The translations under genes and the position numbers were made by a program. DNA of 20,809 nucleotides, taken from NCBI GenBank assembly GCA_964605155.1, contig CAZSAK010000031.1:1-20809 (forward strand). The letters run 5' to 3'. This DNA is from CAZSAK01 sp964605155. Its GTDB lineage: Bacteria > Pseudomonadota > Gammaproteobacteria > SZUA-140. Shown piece after piece: positions 8,130 through 15,776 of this stretch. Positions within the stretch are counted from its first letter, which is position 1, and every line of letters begins with the position of its first letter. A model generated the notes under the pieces. It saw only the letters and a program-made list of their open reading frames with translations, had not been told where the DNA came from and did not search any database.

Positions 8130-9701
8130 TTATTCTGTTATTGCCTTTATCAAGGGTTGTATATAGGGTTCATAATGTTTCCAGCGCCCTACAGATTTGT
8201 TGTATATCGGCTGGCGAACCTGATCATAGCTGGCGGTAGGAACCACGCGTTCATTGGTATAAAAGTTTAAACAGGCCTCGTTCCAGGGCAGATCCAGAAA
8301 CTCCAGCATCCGTCTTGTCTGGCTTTCCTGGTTAGCAACGAGTTCCTCGTACCGGATTGTGAAAACAGTCCTGTTGATTACTTTGTCCCAGTGATCCATC
8401 AGTTTCCTGTATTGCCTGTAATAAGCGCCCAGGGTTTCCAGGTTATAGGCATACTCATGTCCCTGGTTGAAATCCTGAAAAAAACAGGAAACACATGTAT
8501 CTATTGGATCTCGCTGGCAATGTATGATGTGCGCTTGCGGGAATAATATGGATATCAGGCCAAGGAGGAGAAAGTTCTGTGGCATTTTGTTCGTCACATA
8601 CCGGCTTGTTGGGGAAATTTCAACAAGCCGGTCGAGATAACGTTGTGCAATGGTATTGCAAATATCACTCGTAAGGTCGTCTAGATAATTCGGGAAAGGA
8701 TTGCGTGAATCAACGAGGTCCGAGATATCCGTCATGAGCCTGGTTATTTCATAAAGTTCACCGGCGGCACCAACATCAGGATGACTCGCAAGAATCTGTT
8801 CAACCAGGCTGGTACCGGACCGCGGCATGCCGATTATGAAGATCGCAGAATCCGTTGGTATTGTTGAGACTGGTGTTTTTTCAAGTGCATCTGCGGAAAA
8901 CTTGTTGATGATATCATCAACGGCCTTCGCAAACATCGCGATATCAAACGTTCGACCATTAACCGTGTTCGCCTGAAGATAGTGACTGAAGGATTTACTG
9001 TAGTCGGCATTATTGTCATATAGTTTACCCAGACAAAAATGAATATTGCTTAATACCTCTTGTTGTAACCTGTTTTGATTGTTTTCCAGGATTGTTTCCA
9101 GCCTGTCGATAGCGTCATTGCGCAGGCCAACTTCAGTGCAGACACCGGAGTATGCGATCGCAATATTTGGATTATCCGGATATTGCGTTATTAACGGCTT
9201 GAGCAGTTCCTGGGCCTGTTTCTTATCACCTTTTATTTCCAGCACCTTGGCCTTGGCGGCAATGATCTGTGGGTTCTGTGGCGATAATTCCAGCATGCGG
9301 TCATAGCCAGCGTATGCTTCATTGAGCTTTCCTGATCTCACTAATGTAGCATTCAGGTGTTGATGGACTGTCAGGTCGTCAGGTTTGATGTCCAGAACTG
9401 CACGAAAGGCCTTTACAGCCTCTTGATACAGTCCAAGCGGGATAAGCGCCTTGGCCAGATTAATGTGTGCCTTTGTAGAGTTCGGTTTTAGTCGAATGAC
9501 TTGTTCAAAACATTCTCTTGCCTTTGTGAAATTTTCCTGCAACCCGCTAATAATTCCGAGATTAAACCAGGCGTCCGCATCCTGCCGGTTTTTTTTGCAG
9601 ATTGTCTCAAGCATGACCATAGCCTCAGACAGTTTACCTTGCGCAATGAGTTCTTCCGCCTTTTTCTTTTTATTTCGGGTCAGGATATTTTCTTTTGCCA
9701 T
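8130..9701 (-). CDS. TPR-containing sulfotransferase, subtype A (copy 2)
   Basis: PAPS-dependent sulfotransferase of 523 residues and close paralogue of the 974-2560 product; the two align without gaps to about residue 520. The first 15 residues are identical (MAKENILTRNKKKKA). TPR region about 43-270; catalytic domain with GMPRSGTSLV (291-300), AAGEL (312-316), TNKMPQNFLLLGL (370-382), HCQRDPIDTCVSC (394-406, R397, S405) and SYDQVRQPIYNKSVGRWKHY near the end. Differences from copy 1 concentrate in the TPR half (for example residues 51-56 and 91-100), as expected if the copies bind different partners while keeping the same chemistry. It is divergent from the glycan operon starting at 9867 (165-bp shared upstream region) and followed by the subtype B gene at 6186-7982. 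Confidence 0.93.
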   Translation of the reverse strand: MAKENILTRNKKKKAEELIAQGKLSEAMVMLETICKKNRQDADAWFNLGIISGLQENFTKARECFEQVIRLKPNSTKAHINLAKALIPLGLYQEAVKAFRAVLDIKPDDLTVHQHLNATLVRSGKLNEAYAGYDRMLELSPQNPQIIAAKAKVLEIKGDKKQAQELLKPLITQYPDNPNIAIAYSGVCTEVGLRNDAIDRLETILENNQNRLQQEVLSNIHFCLGKLYDNNADYSKSFSHYLQANTVNGRTFDIAMFAKAVDDIINKFSADALEKTPVSTIPTDSAIFIIGMPRSGTSLVEQILASHPDVGAAGELYEITRLMTDISDLVDSRNPFPNYLDDLTSDICNTIAQRYLDRLVEISPTSRYVTNKMPQNFLLLGLISILFPQAHIIHCQRDPIDTCVSCFFQDFNQGHEYAYNLETLGAYYRQYRKLMDHWDKVINRTVFTIRYEELVANQESQTRRMLEFLDLPWNEACLNFYTNERVVPTASYDQVRQPIYNKSVGRWKHYEPYIQPLIKAITE

Positions 9702-9760
9702 CTCATCAGCATTTATGTAGTGTTAGCAACCATGCCCATATTATTTATTGCGTATCCAGA

Positions 9761-9775
9761 GCCGTTACGAACGGC
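9761..9775. promoter_or_regulatory. Inverted repeat in the divergent promoter region
   Basis: GCCGTT (9761-9766) and AACGGC (9770-9775) form a perfect 6-bp inverted repeat around ACG. It lies between the divergent starts at 9701 and 9867, where an operator for either direction would be expected. No regulator gene is nearby, so its role is open. Confidence 0.3.
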
Positions 9776-9823
9776 CATACATTCGGCGGTTATATATTCG
9801 GGTAAGGGCGTGTCCATATAGCT

Positions 9824-9829
9824 TATAAT
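9824..9829 (+). promoter_or_regulatory. Probable -10 element of the glycan operon
   Basis: TATAAT lies 37 bases before the ATG at 9867, the same distance as in front of the 974 gene. No convincing -35 element is seen 16-18 bases upstream. An AGGTG at 9851-9855 may serve as a distant ribosome binding site. Confidence 0.35.
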
Positions 9830-9866
9830 AAAGATTTATTCAAGTATAAAAGGTGATGTCCGGTTA

Positions 9867-11858
9867 ATGTTCAGTAATGATATTCTCAACTGGTTTGTGT
9901 TTATAGCCATCAATTACACAGTACTGTATTCGTCGATTTGTCTTGCCGGGTACCTGAATAAACAAAATAATAATTCCACGCTTGTTCTTATAACCGCAAT
10001 CCTTGTTTATTTCTCCCAGCTTACAGTCAGTATCCTGTTTCTTGGTGTCGTGGTGAGTTTTCTCAATGCCTACTCACTGCTCGTATTTAATGCAATCGTA
10101 TCCGGACTGCTTGTATATCTATTTAATCAATACAGGACACCTGCATGGCAGACACTGTGCGGATTTACCAAGGATATATTATCACAAAGGGACACGACGC
10201 TTTACATGATGCTGTTTTTCCTTGTCCTGCAGGTGGTCATTCTGCTGATCAAGATCAGTGTGCTGCCACCCCATATCTGGGATGTCTTTACCTATCATTT
10301 ACCTCCCGCCGTCGAGTGGTTCCAGCGAGGGGAAATACCATTTGCCATGGATACCGGGGTGCAACGCATCAATTCGCAAGCGCTTGGTTTGACGTTATTG
10401 AACTACTGGTTCTTTATATTCTTCGAGGATGATTTTCTGATGGGGCTTCCGCAATTCCTGTGGGCCATGCTGCTGTTGCCGCTAACGTATAACATCATGA
10501 GACAGGCCGGGGTCAGTACAACCTGGGCTGTTAAATTTTCATTTTTGATATTTTTTATCCCCATCATCCTGATGCAATCGATTACCAGCAAGGACCAGAT
10601 CGCCCTGAATGTGGGATTCGTAGCGGCACTCCTGTTCATTTTCAATTATCTGAAAACACGGGACAACCGACAGCTTGTCATCGCTGCAACAGCCTTCGGA
10701 CTTGTGCTCGGTTACAAGCTTGTTGCGCCTGTTTATATCGCGGTGACCTTGGTCGTAGCCACCTGCCTGTTCTACGCAAATCACAGGGATCTACTGCTTG
10801 ACAAGGTGGCGCGGCTCAGGTTGTTGAAGACGGTCCTGGTTTCCATGGTTGTGACAGTCGCTATAGGCGGTTACTGGATATTACGAAACATGGCGCTCTA
10901 TGGGAGGCCCCTGGGATTGATGTCTGCGCATACCCCCCTGGAGACCGGCTCTGCAGGCAAGCATATGCAATCATTGGATTATTTATCGATCGGGAGTCTC
11001 TTTGGCCTGGATAAATTCTTGAAGAACATTGAAAATTTTATACCGCGTATATTCGATTACCAGGCGATGTATGGCGCAGATCTGCTCAACATGTCAGGTT
11101 TCGGCCCGCAGTTCGTGACTTTTGGCCTGATCGGCCTGGTGACCGCTGTCGCCACGATCTTCATAAAAAAATATCGGACAGATCCGATTAATGTATTCAC
11201 CTACTCCGGGATTTTATTGCTGTTGGTGTATTTTACATTCTACGGATCGACCAACAACTATCGGTTGTTTATCTTCTTTCCCATAATATTTATTTTCTAT
11301 GCGGCAATTCTGATCTACAAGGCGGACCTTCTCGGCAATAAGTTATACGCCACGGCCATCAATGTATCCATGTTGGTTATCATCGTGTGGAACATCCTCA
11401 ACATACTCCCGCCACAATACACTGACAACAGGCTGCTGAAGGAATATATCTCTCTGAAAGCCGAATACAGGACTTCGGCAAACTATACACGGTGGTTTGG
11501 TATCTATCATCCCAGCTTTTATCGACTCCTGAAATTCATTCCTCCATCAGAACCTATAGCCTATATTTCGCGATACTTACCCAATTTCCAGGGCGATGTT
11601 GCGGATGATACGTGGATCTACCTTTACTACGACAGGAATTGGAAGAGGAAAGTGACCTATTTTGAGCAGGATAAATACCTGGCATGTAACGAGAATCATG
11701 CCTGTACAGCCCGGGGTGAACTTAAAAGGGATTTGCTCAAACAGGGCATCTCACTGGTCAGCGTATGCCGGTCCAATCGATGCCTGAATCTGACGGATCC
11801 TGATTTTAAGGAATTGGCACCGGGATTCTACTATTTCAATGGTAAAGACAGTGATTAG
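9867..11858 (+). CDS. GT-C fold polytopic membrane glycosyltransferase-like protein
   Basis: Integral inner-membrane protein of 663 residues with about a dozen hydrophobic segments (first at about 9-28, then 38-66, 70-86, 112-132 and onward to about 500). Its first large outer loop carries WDVFTYHLP (138-146). An Asp in this loop followed by YHLP is typical of GT-C (GT39-like) enzymes, which use a polyprenyl-phosphate sugar donor on the periplasmic side. The C-terminal 150 residues are soluble and hold two cysteine pairs, C607/C613 and C634/C639, likely disulfides in the periplasm. The next gene overlaps its 3' end by 20 bases, so translation is coupled. It is the first gene of a probable operon to 17788; the GT2 two genes on could make its lipid-linked sugar donor. 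The donor sugar and acceptor cannot be read from the sequence. Confidence 0.8.
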   Translation: MFSNDILNWFVFIAINYTVLYSSICLAGYLNKQNNNSTLVLITAILVYFSQLTVSILFLGVVVSFLNAYSLLVFNAIVSGLLVYLFNQYRTPAWQTLCGFTKDILSQRDTTLYMMLFFLVLQVVILLIKISVLPPHIWDVFTYHLPPAVEWFQRGEIPFAMDTGVQRINSQALGLTLLNYWFFIFFEDDFLMGLPQFLWAMLLLPLTYNIMRQAGVSTTWAVKFSFLIFFIPIILMQSITSKDQIALNVGFVAALLFIFNYLKTRDNRQLVIAATAFGLVLGYKLVAPVYIAVTLVVATCLFYANHRDLLLDKVARLRLLKTVLVSMVVTVAIGGYWILRNMALYGRPLGLMSAHTPLETGSAGKHMQSLDYLSIGSLFGLDKFLKNIENFIPRIFDYQAMYGADLLNMSGFGPQFVTFGLIGLVTAVATIFIKKYRTDPINVFTYSGILLLLVYFTFYGSTNNYRLFIFFPIIFIFYAAILIYKADLLGNKLYATAINVSMLVIIVWNILNILPPQYTDNRLLKEYISLKAEYRTSANYTRWFGIYHPSFYRLLKFIPPSEPIAYISRYLPNFQGDVADDTWIYLYYDRNWKRKVTYFEQDKYLACNENHACTARGELKRDLLKQGISLVSVCRSNRCLNLTDPDFKELAPGFYYFNGKDSD

Positions 11859-12738
11859 AGAGCTTAATAGAATCATTCTCCTGTGCATAATGGTTGCACT
11901 GCTGGGAGCGTATATTTACCTCAACTCTGATAAGATCAATTTTGCCGCTGGGCAGTACGACATGATTATTCATGCCAAACCGGCGAATGAACTGCAGATT
12001 TTTTCAAACGACGAGATGTTTGCAGCATTCCAGGTTCCTTCGTCTGATATTATTGATGCGCCGGGTAAGAGGCAGATCACTTTCTACCCGCTCACGACAC
12101 AACAGGAAGTGAGGCTCAGAAATGAGCATCGTAAACTTGTTACCCGGATGAACGGCGAGAATATATTGGCCAGATATATTGAGAGACCCGGTTATGTGAT
12201 CCTTGAAACACCGGAACACAAGCTTTATTTGATCAGCGAGAACTACACGGAAAATATGGCAGCCATTCTGGAAAACGAGCGATTATACAGATGGGGTATT
12301 ATACACTGCGTCGATGAGCGATTATGTAGACTGTTCAATGTCAATTTCAGTGAGGGTTGGGGGCCATTGAAGGAACCATCATTGAGATCCGATATACCCA
12401 GAGGCCGCTGGACATTAGGGCCTGTTACTAGAATGCAACTGGTCTCCAGGGCAGATGTTAAGGTAGTCGCAACATTTTATATGCTGACCCCGGCCCCGAA
12501 CCAGGAAGTTACCATTAAAGGACCGGTGCTGGCCAGGTATCAGATCAGTCTGCAGAATATCAGCAGTGCACCCGTCGACGACATATATTATCCTCAGGTA
12601 TTTGCCGTGGAATTATTGCTGAGACAGGGCGTGAATGACATTGAAATCGCATATACCCAATGGCTCGATTCATCGTCGGGAAATATGTTGCCATTAGCTG
12701 CATTCGTGACAGGAATAGAGATCGGTCACGTTAAATGA
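11839..12738 (+). CDS. Single-pass membrane protein with periplasmic beta-rich domain, function unknown
   Basis: A 299-residue protein with one N-terminal membrane anchor (about 10-28, RIILLCIMVALLGAYIYL) and a periplasmic remainder without recognised catalytic residues. It contains a Cys pair C157/C163 followed by FSEGWGPLKE (170-179) and RGRWTLGP (188-195), then alternating hydrophobic strands to the end. This GWG...E...RW arrangement resembles beta-sandwich modules attached to some membrane glycosyltransferases, but that is pattern memory only. It overlaps the GT-C gene by 20 bases and the GT2 gene by ATGA, so the three are probably made together, and it may be a partner subunit or sugar-binding accessory of the GT-C enzyme. 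The Cys-pair region looks like the tail of the GT-C protein (C634/C639). Confidence 0.7.
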   Translation: MVKTVIRELNRIILLCIMVALLGAYIYLNSDKINFAAGQYDMIIHAKPANELQIFSNDEMFAAFQVPSSDIIDAPGKRQITFYPLTTQQEVRLRNEHRKLVTRMNGENILARYIERPGYVILETPEHKLYLISENYTENMAAILENERLYRWGIIHCVDERLCRLFNVNFSEGWGPLKEPSLRSDIPRGRWTLGPVTRMQLVSRADVKVVATFYMLTPAPNQEVTIKGPVLARYQISLQNISSAPVDDIYYPQVFAVELLLRQGVNDIEIAYTQWLDSSSGNMLPLAAFVTGIEIGHVK

Positions 12739-13700
12739 AACTTATTATCCAGATACCTTGCTACAACGAGGCGGACACGCTGCATATCACCCTTGCGGCG
12801 CTTCCGCGGCAGGTTGAGGGCTTCGACAGGGTGGAGTGGCTGGTCATCGACGACGGGTCGAGTGATGACACTATCAAGGCAGCCAGGGAAAACAAGGTCG
12901 ATCATGTCGTGTCGTTTACCCAACATCGTGGACTGGCGGCGGCGTTCATGGCCGGACTGGGTACCTGTATACAACTCGGCGCCGATGTGATCGTCAACAC
13001 CGACGCCGATAACCAGTACAACGCCGATGATATTCCCGGGCTTGTAAGACCGATTCTGGAAGGACAGGCGGACATCGTCATCGGTACGCGCGCCATCGAT
13101 GAGATCGAACACTTTTCAGCGGTCAAAAAATTCCTGCAAAAACTGGGCAGTTGGGCGGTACGCATCGCCAGCAATACCAATATACCCGATTCGACCAGCG
13201 GCTTTCGCGCCGTTAGCCGCGACGCCGCCATGAAGATGAACGTCTTCAACAAATACACCTACACCTTGGAAACCATCATCGAGGCCGGCCAGAAAGGCCT
13301 GACCATCACTTCGGTACCCATACGAGTCAATGCAGATTTGAGGCCGTCACGGCTCATCAAGAGCATCCCGTCATATATTCAGCGGTCGATCGTTACAATC
13401 ATCAGGATCTTCGTCATTTATCGACCATTTCGTTTTTTCATGACCATCGGAGTGGTCATTTTTACCGTCGGATTCCTGATAGGCGCCCGGTTTCTTTACT
13501 ACTATCTCACCGGAGACGGTGCCGGGCATATCCAATCCCTGATTCTGGCGGCAGTCCTGCTCGGGATGGGTTTCCAGACTATGTTGATTGCGTTTATCGC
13601 TGATCTCCTTGCCACCAATCGCATGCTCGTCGAAGACATTCAGGCGACAATCAGGAAGATGAATACCCGGTCGATCAGGATAGACGCCAGAGATGAATGA
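12735..13700 (+). CDS. GT2 family glycosyltransferase, polyprenyl-phosphate type (DPM1/GtrB-like)
   Basis: Predicted to transfer a sugar from a nucleotide donor to undecaprenyl phosphate at the cytoplasmic face. 321 residues. The GT-A fold is seen in IQIPCYNEADTL (5-16), VIDDGSSDDT (37-46), the metal-binding NTDADNQYNADDI (88-100) and DSTSGFRAVSRDAA (152-165). Two membrane helices follow at about 233-256 and 268-292, the layout of dolichyl/undecaprenyl-phosphate glycosyltransferases. The start codon overlaps the previous stop (ATGA at 12735-12738). Such an enzyme typically supplies the lipid-linked sugar used by a GT-C transferase, which fits the gene at 9867. The sugar (mannose, glucose or another) cannot be told. 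The first two thirds look more G/C-rich than the neighbours. Confidence 0.88.
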   Translation: MKLIIQIPCYNEADTLHITLAALPRQVEGFDRVEWLVIDDGSSDDTIKAARENKVDHVVSFTQHRGLAAAFMAGLGTCIQLGADVIVNTDADNQYNADDIPGLVRPILEGQADIVIGTRAIDEIEHFSAVKKFLQKLGSWAVRIASNTNIPDSTSGFRAVSRDAAMKMNVFNKYTYTLETIIEAGQKGLTITSVPIRVNADLRPSRLIKSIPSYIQRSIVTIIRIFVIYRPFRFFMTIGVVIFTVGFLIGARFLYYYLTGDGAGHIQSLILAAVLLGMGFQTMLIAFIADLLATNRMLVEDIQATIRKMNTRSIRIDARDE

Positions 13701-13810
13701 AACCGTTTCATTCCTGATAGCCGAATTTTTCCATCATGTTAGCGCGATATCTGCAGTATCAGGTAATTTCCGGCATGCTATAGAATTTTATGTCAGGGTC
13801 AAGAGTCAAA

Positions 13811-13942
13811 ATGAACTTACAACAAATTCCGGATCCAGAACTAGCTGGATCAGCCTTGAATCAGCGAAACACAAATCTGTTCCCTCCGGGAACAGATTGC
13901 ATACAATTCGGGCTACCATGCCATGGTAGCAAATACTGCTGA
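13811..13942 (+). CDS. Candidate small ORF, 43 aa, Cys-containing C-terminus
   Basis: This short frame fills the 248-bp gap between the GT2 and methyltransferase genes. It starts MNLQQIPDPELAGSALNQ and ends FGLPCHGSKYC, with cysteines at 30, 37 and 43, the last being the final residue. AAGAG (13801-13805) lies 5 bases before the ATG; an in-frame ATG at 13790 would add seven residues. The stop (TGA 13940-13942, with a second stop TAG right after) is 6 bases before the methyltransferase ATG at 13949, the spacing of co-translated genes. Two perfect hairpins overlap its 3' half, so the protein-like look could be a side effect of a structured leader. I recognise no family. An overlapping 78-codon frame (13693-13929) is less convincing. 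Confidence 0.25.
   Translation: MNLQQIPDPELAGSALNQRNTNLFPPGTDCIQFGLPCHGSKYC
13874..13898. repeat. Perfect 11-bp inverted repeat (hairpin)
   Basis: AATCTGTTCCC (13874-13884) and GGGAACAGATT (13888-13898) pair perfectly around TCC. No T-run follows on the + strand, so it is not a standard terminator for the upstream genes. It could protect or attenuate the mRNA between the GT2 and methyltransferase genes. Confidence 0.7.
13912..13930. repeat. Second perfect inverted repeat, 9-bp arms
   Basis: GCTACCATG (13912-13920) and CATGGTAGC (13922-13930) pair perfectly about a single C. It starts 13 bases after the previous hairpin and ends 18 bases before the ATG at 13949. It could be a protein-binding palindrome or, as RNA, a hairpin next to the methyltransferase start. 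Confidence 0.65.
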
Positions 13943-13948
13943 TAGCTG

Positions 13949-14641
13949 ATGGACTTTAACAGAATCAAAAACTATTACGATTCGGTTTATAAAGACCAGG
14001 GAGAAACCTCATTTCCATTCGACAAGGAACGATATCTGTATTGGTTTGATTTCCTGCCAGTTATGGTCGATCAAGATGCTAAAAGTCTGGATATCGGATG
14101 CGGAGTCGGTTTTGCCTGTTCCATGCTTAAGGAAAAACAGTATCAGGTTTACGGCATCGATATATCCGAAGACGCACTCAAGGTGGCCCGGAGACTTGTT
14201 CCGCATGGCACCTTTTCTATGGCATCAGAATCAGGCCGTGTCCAATATCCGGATAATACCTTTGATCTGGTCACCTGTTTCGGTGTGCTCGAACACATCC
14301 CCGACCCCCTGAACTCCATCAAGGAGTGTTATCGTGTCATCAAGGGAGGACACTATGCCTTGTTTGTGGTCCCCAATAGCTGGAGTCCATACTTCTGGGT
14401 CGGAGGCACAGATCAGATATACGAAGTTCCGAGATCCTATCAGGAGTGGTGCAGAATGTTCAGGGCAGCAGGATTTGATATCGTACGAACGGGTAAAGAT
14501 CCCGGACCAATGTATCAGCATCATCAATCCATGATGACACTGGTCAAGATTTCCATGCATAAGCTGCTTAACCTGTTTCCCATCTATCTCACATATCAGT
14601 TCATTTTCCTGCTAAGGAAACAAGCACAGGCGAATTCATGA
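13949..14641 (+). CDS. Class I SAM-dependent methyltransferase (Methyltransf_11-like)
   Basis: Small soluble methyltransferase of 230 residues acting on an unknown acceptor, possibly a sugar of the glycan made by this operon. Motif I is LDIGCGVGFACSML (47-60), the acidic residue is D71 in YGIDIS, and motifs II/III are PDNTFDLVTCFGVLEHIPDP (101-120). This is the usual arrangement of UbiE/Methyltransf_11 proteins common in polysaccharide clusters. The start is preceded by the candidate small ORF stop 6 bases upstream, and no strong ribosome binding site is seen (coupling is possible). Its stop overlaps the next start (ATGA at 14638-14641). It is unlike the longer methyltransferase at 4829, lacking the YPYP leader and the C-terminal domain. 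Confidence 0.88.
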   Translation: MDFNRIKNYYDSVYKDQGETSFPFDKERYLYWFDFLPVMVDQDAKSLDIGCGVGFACSMLKEKQYQVYGIDISEDALKVARRLVPHGTFSMASESGRVQYPDNTFDLVTCFGVLEHIPDPLNSIKECYRVIKGGHYALFVVPNSWSPYFWVGGTDQIYEVPRSYQEWCRMFRAAGFDIVRTGKDPGPMYQHHQSMMTLVKISMHKLLNLFPIYLTYQFIFLLRKQAQANS

Positions 14642-15732
14642 GGACACTATTATTCAGCACGTCAAGCCTGTGGAACTGCGGTGATGATTTCATCCGCGAC
14701 GGTGTTACAGAACTCCTACAATTGAAGGACGACGTCCGCGTGTTGTGGTGGAACAGGGGGTTCGGCATGACCCCGACATTCGCCAACAGCCTGAGAACAA
14801 ATCTTCCGCTAATGGATTATTTTCTCGTTGCTGGTACACCAAAATGGGTCTATAACAACGAAAAGATTTATCTTTACTGCCTCAAGCATGCCGTCCCCCT
14901 ATCCCTGATCGGTGTCGGGACGCGCGATATCATTAATAACAGGCAACTGAAGCTCATGAAAAGGGTAGCTGGCTCCTCCCTGTGTGAACTGGCATTGGCA
15001 CGTGATCACATCGCATATAGAACGCTTAAAGATGAACTCGGATTCAAGAACGTAGAGCTTATTCTTGATCCCTGTTTCTTTAAGCAACCTTGTCAGTTTA
15101 CCAGTACAGAAAAGCAGCACATTCTGGGATGGAGGGAGCAATTCGGACTACTTTACGGCGACCCTTTATTGCCGGTCAGACACCCATTATATGTCGCCTC
15201 GGCGGTGCTGAAAAAAATGTTTGGCAACATCGGCCAACGGTTAAATAGAACAGCCTATGATCAATGTTTCAAAGAGATTTATCGTAAACTGCCGACACCT
15301 AAATTAGTGGTGGTCCATGACAATCGGGAGGTATCAAAGGCCGAGCGCTTATTCGGCAAGGACCAGGTTTATTACGCATCGGATTATCACGATATGTTCA
15401 ATATGTTCGCCAGGGCGAAGACATATACAGGTTCACGTATCCACGGCGCTATTCCAGCCATAATCCATGGTGCCTCTATTCGCCTGGTCTATACAAACTC
15501 AAAGGCGGTTTTATTGAAGGATTCTACAGATATATTATCAAAATATTACCCTTCGGTTACAAAACACATCCATGTGGATATCGTCGGAGACGTTCAATCT
15601 CTTGCAGTCGACATTGATGACAGCGCGACAATGGATCTGGATTCCCTGCGAAAAGGAATTGGAGAGGAGAAAAAGCGTGTCCGAAATATACTGAAAAATG
15701 CACCGATTCTGTCACAATATATGTCCAGTTAA
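14638..15732 (+). CDS. Polysaccharide pyruvyl transferase family protein
   Basis: 364 residues, predicted cytoplasmic. Members of this family (PF04230, CsaB/WcaK-like) add a pyruvyl ketal from phosphoenolpyruvate to a sugar residue. Signature parts visible are the N-terminal SLWNCGDDFIRDGV (10-23, the family's N-x-GD-x-x-I/L element), DYFLVAGTPKW (60-70), IGVGTRD (91-97), an Arg region ARDHIAYRTL (121-130), and the family hallmark GSRIHGAIPAIIHGA (265-279). Overall length is normal. Its start overlaps the preceding methyltransferase stop (ATGA), and the next gene follows after 44 bases. A minority of family members have other roles, so pyruvylation is likely but not proven. A pyruvyl ketal would add negative charge, like sulfation. 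Confidence 0.85.
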   Translation: MRTLLFSTSSLWNCGDDFIRDGVTELLQLKDDVRVLWWNRGFGMTPTFANSLRTNLPLMDYFLVAGTPKWVYNNEKIYLYCLKHAVPLSLIGVGTRDIINNRQLKLMKRVAGSSLCELALARDHIAYRTLKDELGFKNVELILDPCFFKQPCQFTSTEKQHILGWREQFGLLYGDPLLPVRHPLYVASAVLKKMFGNIGQRLNRTAYDQCFKEIYRKLPTPKLVVVHDNREVSKAERLFGKDQVYYASDYHDMFNMFARAKTYTGSRIHGAIPAIIHGASIRLVYTNSKAVLLKDSTDILSKYYPSVTKHIHVDIVGDVQSLAVDIDDSATMDLDSLRKGIGEEKKRVRNILKNAPILSQYMSS

Positions 15733-15776
15733 AGATACATCCTGCTGAAGGTTTTGGAAGCCTTTATAAATACGCG

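Noticed and set aside
974..9701. Repeated similar DNA blocks taken at first for a mobile-element or composite-transposon structure
   Set aside because: The repeats are the sulfotransferase genes themselves; no transposase, terminal repeats or target duplications are visible.
9501..9821. 106-codon + strand frame across the 5' end of the 8130-9701 gene
   Set aside because: Antisense to the conserved TPR coding region and without motifs; the shared intergenic part is better read as a promoter region.
9855..9866. Three-codon ATG-TCC-GGT-TAA overlapping the start of the 9867 gene (TAATG)
   Set aside because: Could be a coupling mini-ORF, but such a short match is expected by chance and has no ribosome binding site of its own.
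13693..13929. 78-codon + strand frame overlapping the GT2 stop by 8 bases
   Set aside because: No recognisable motif, unlikely composition, and it runs through both perfect hairpins; the 43-codon frame in the methyltransferase phase is the better candidate.
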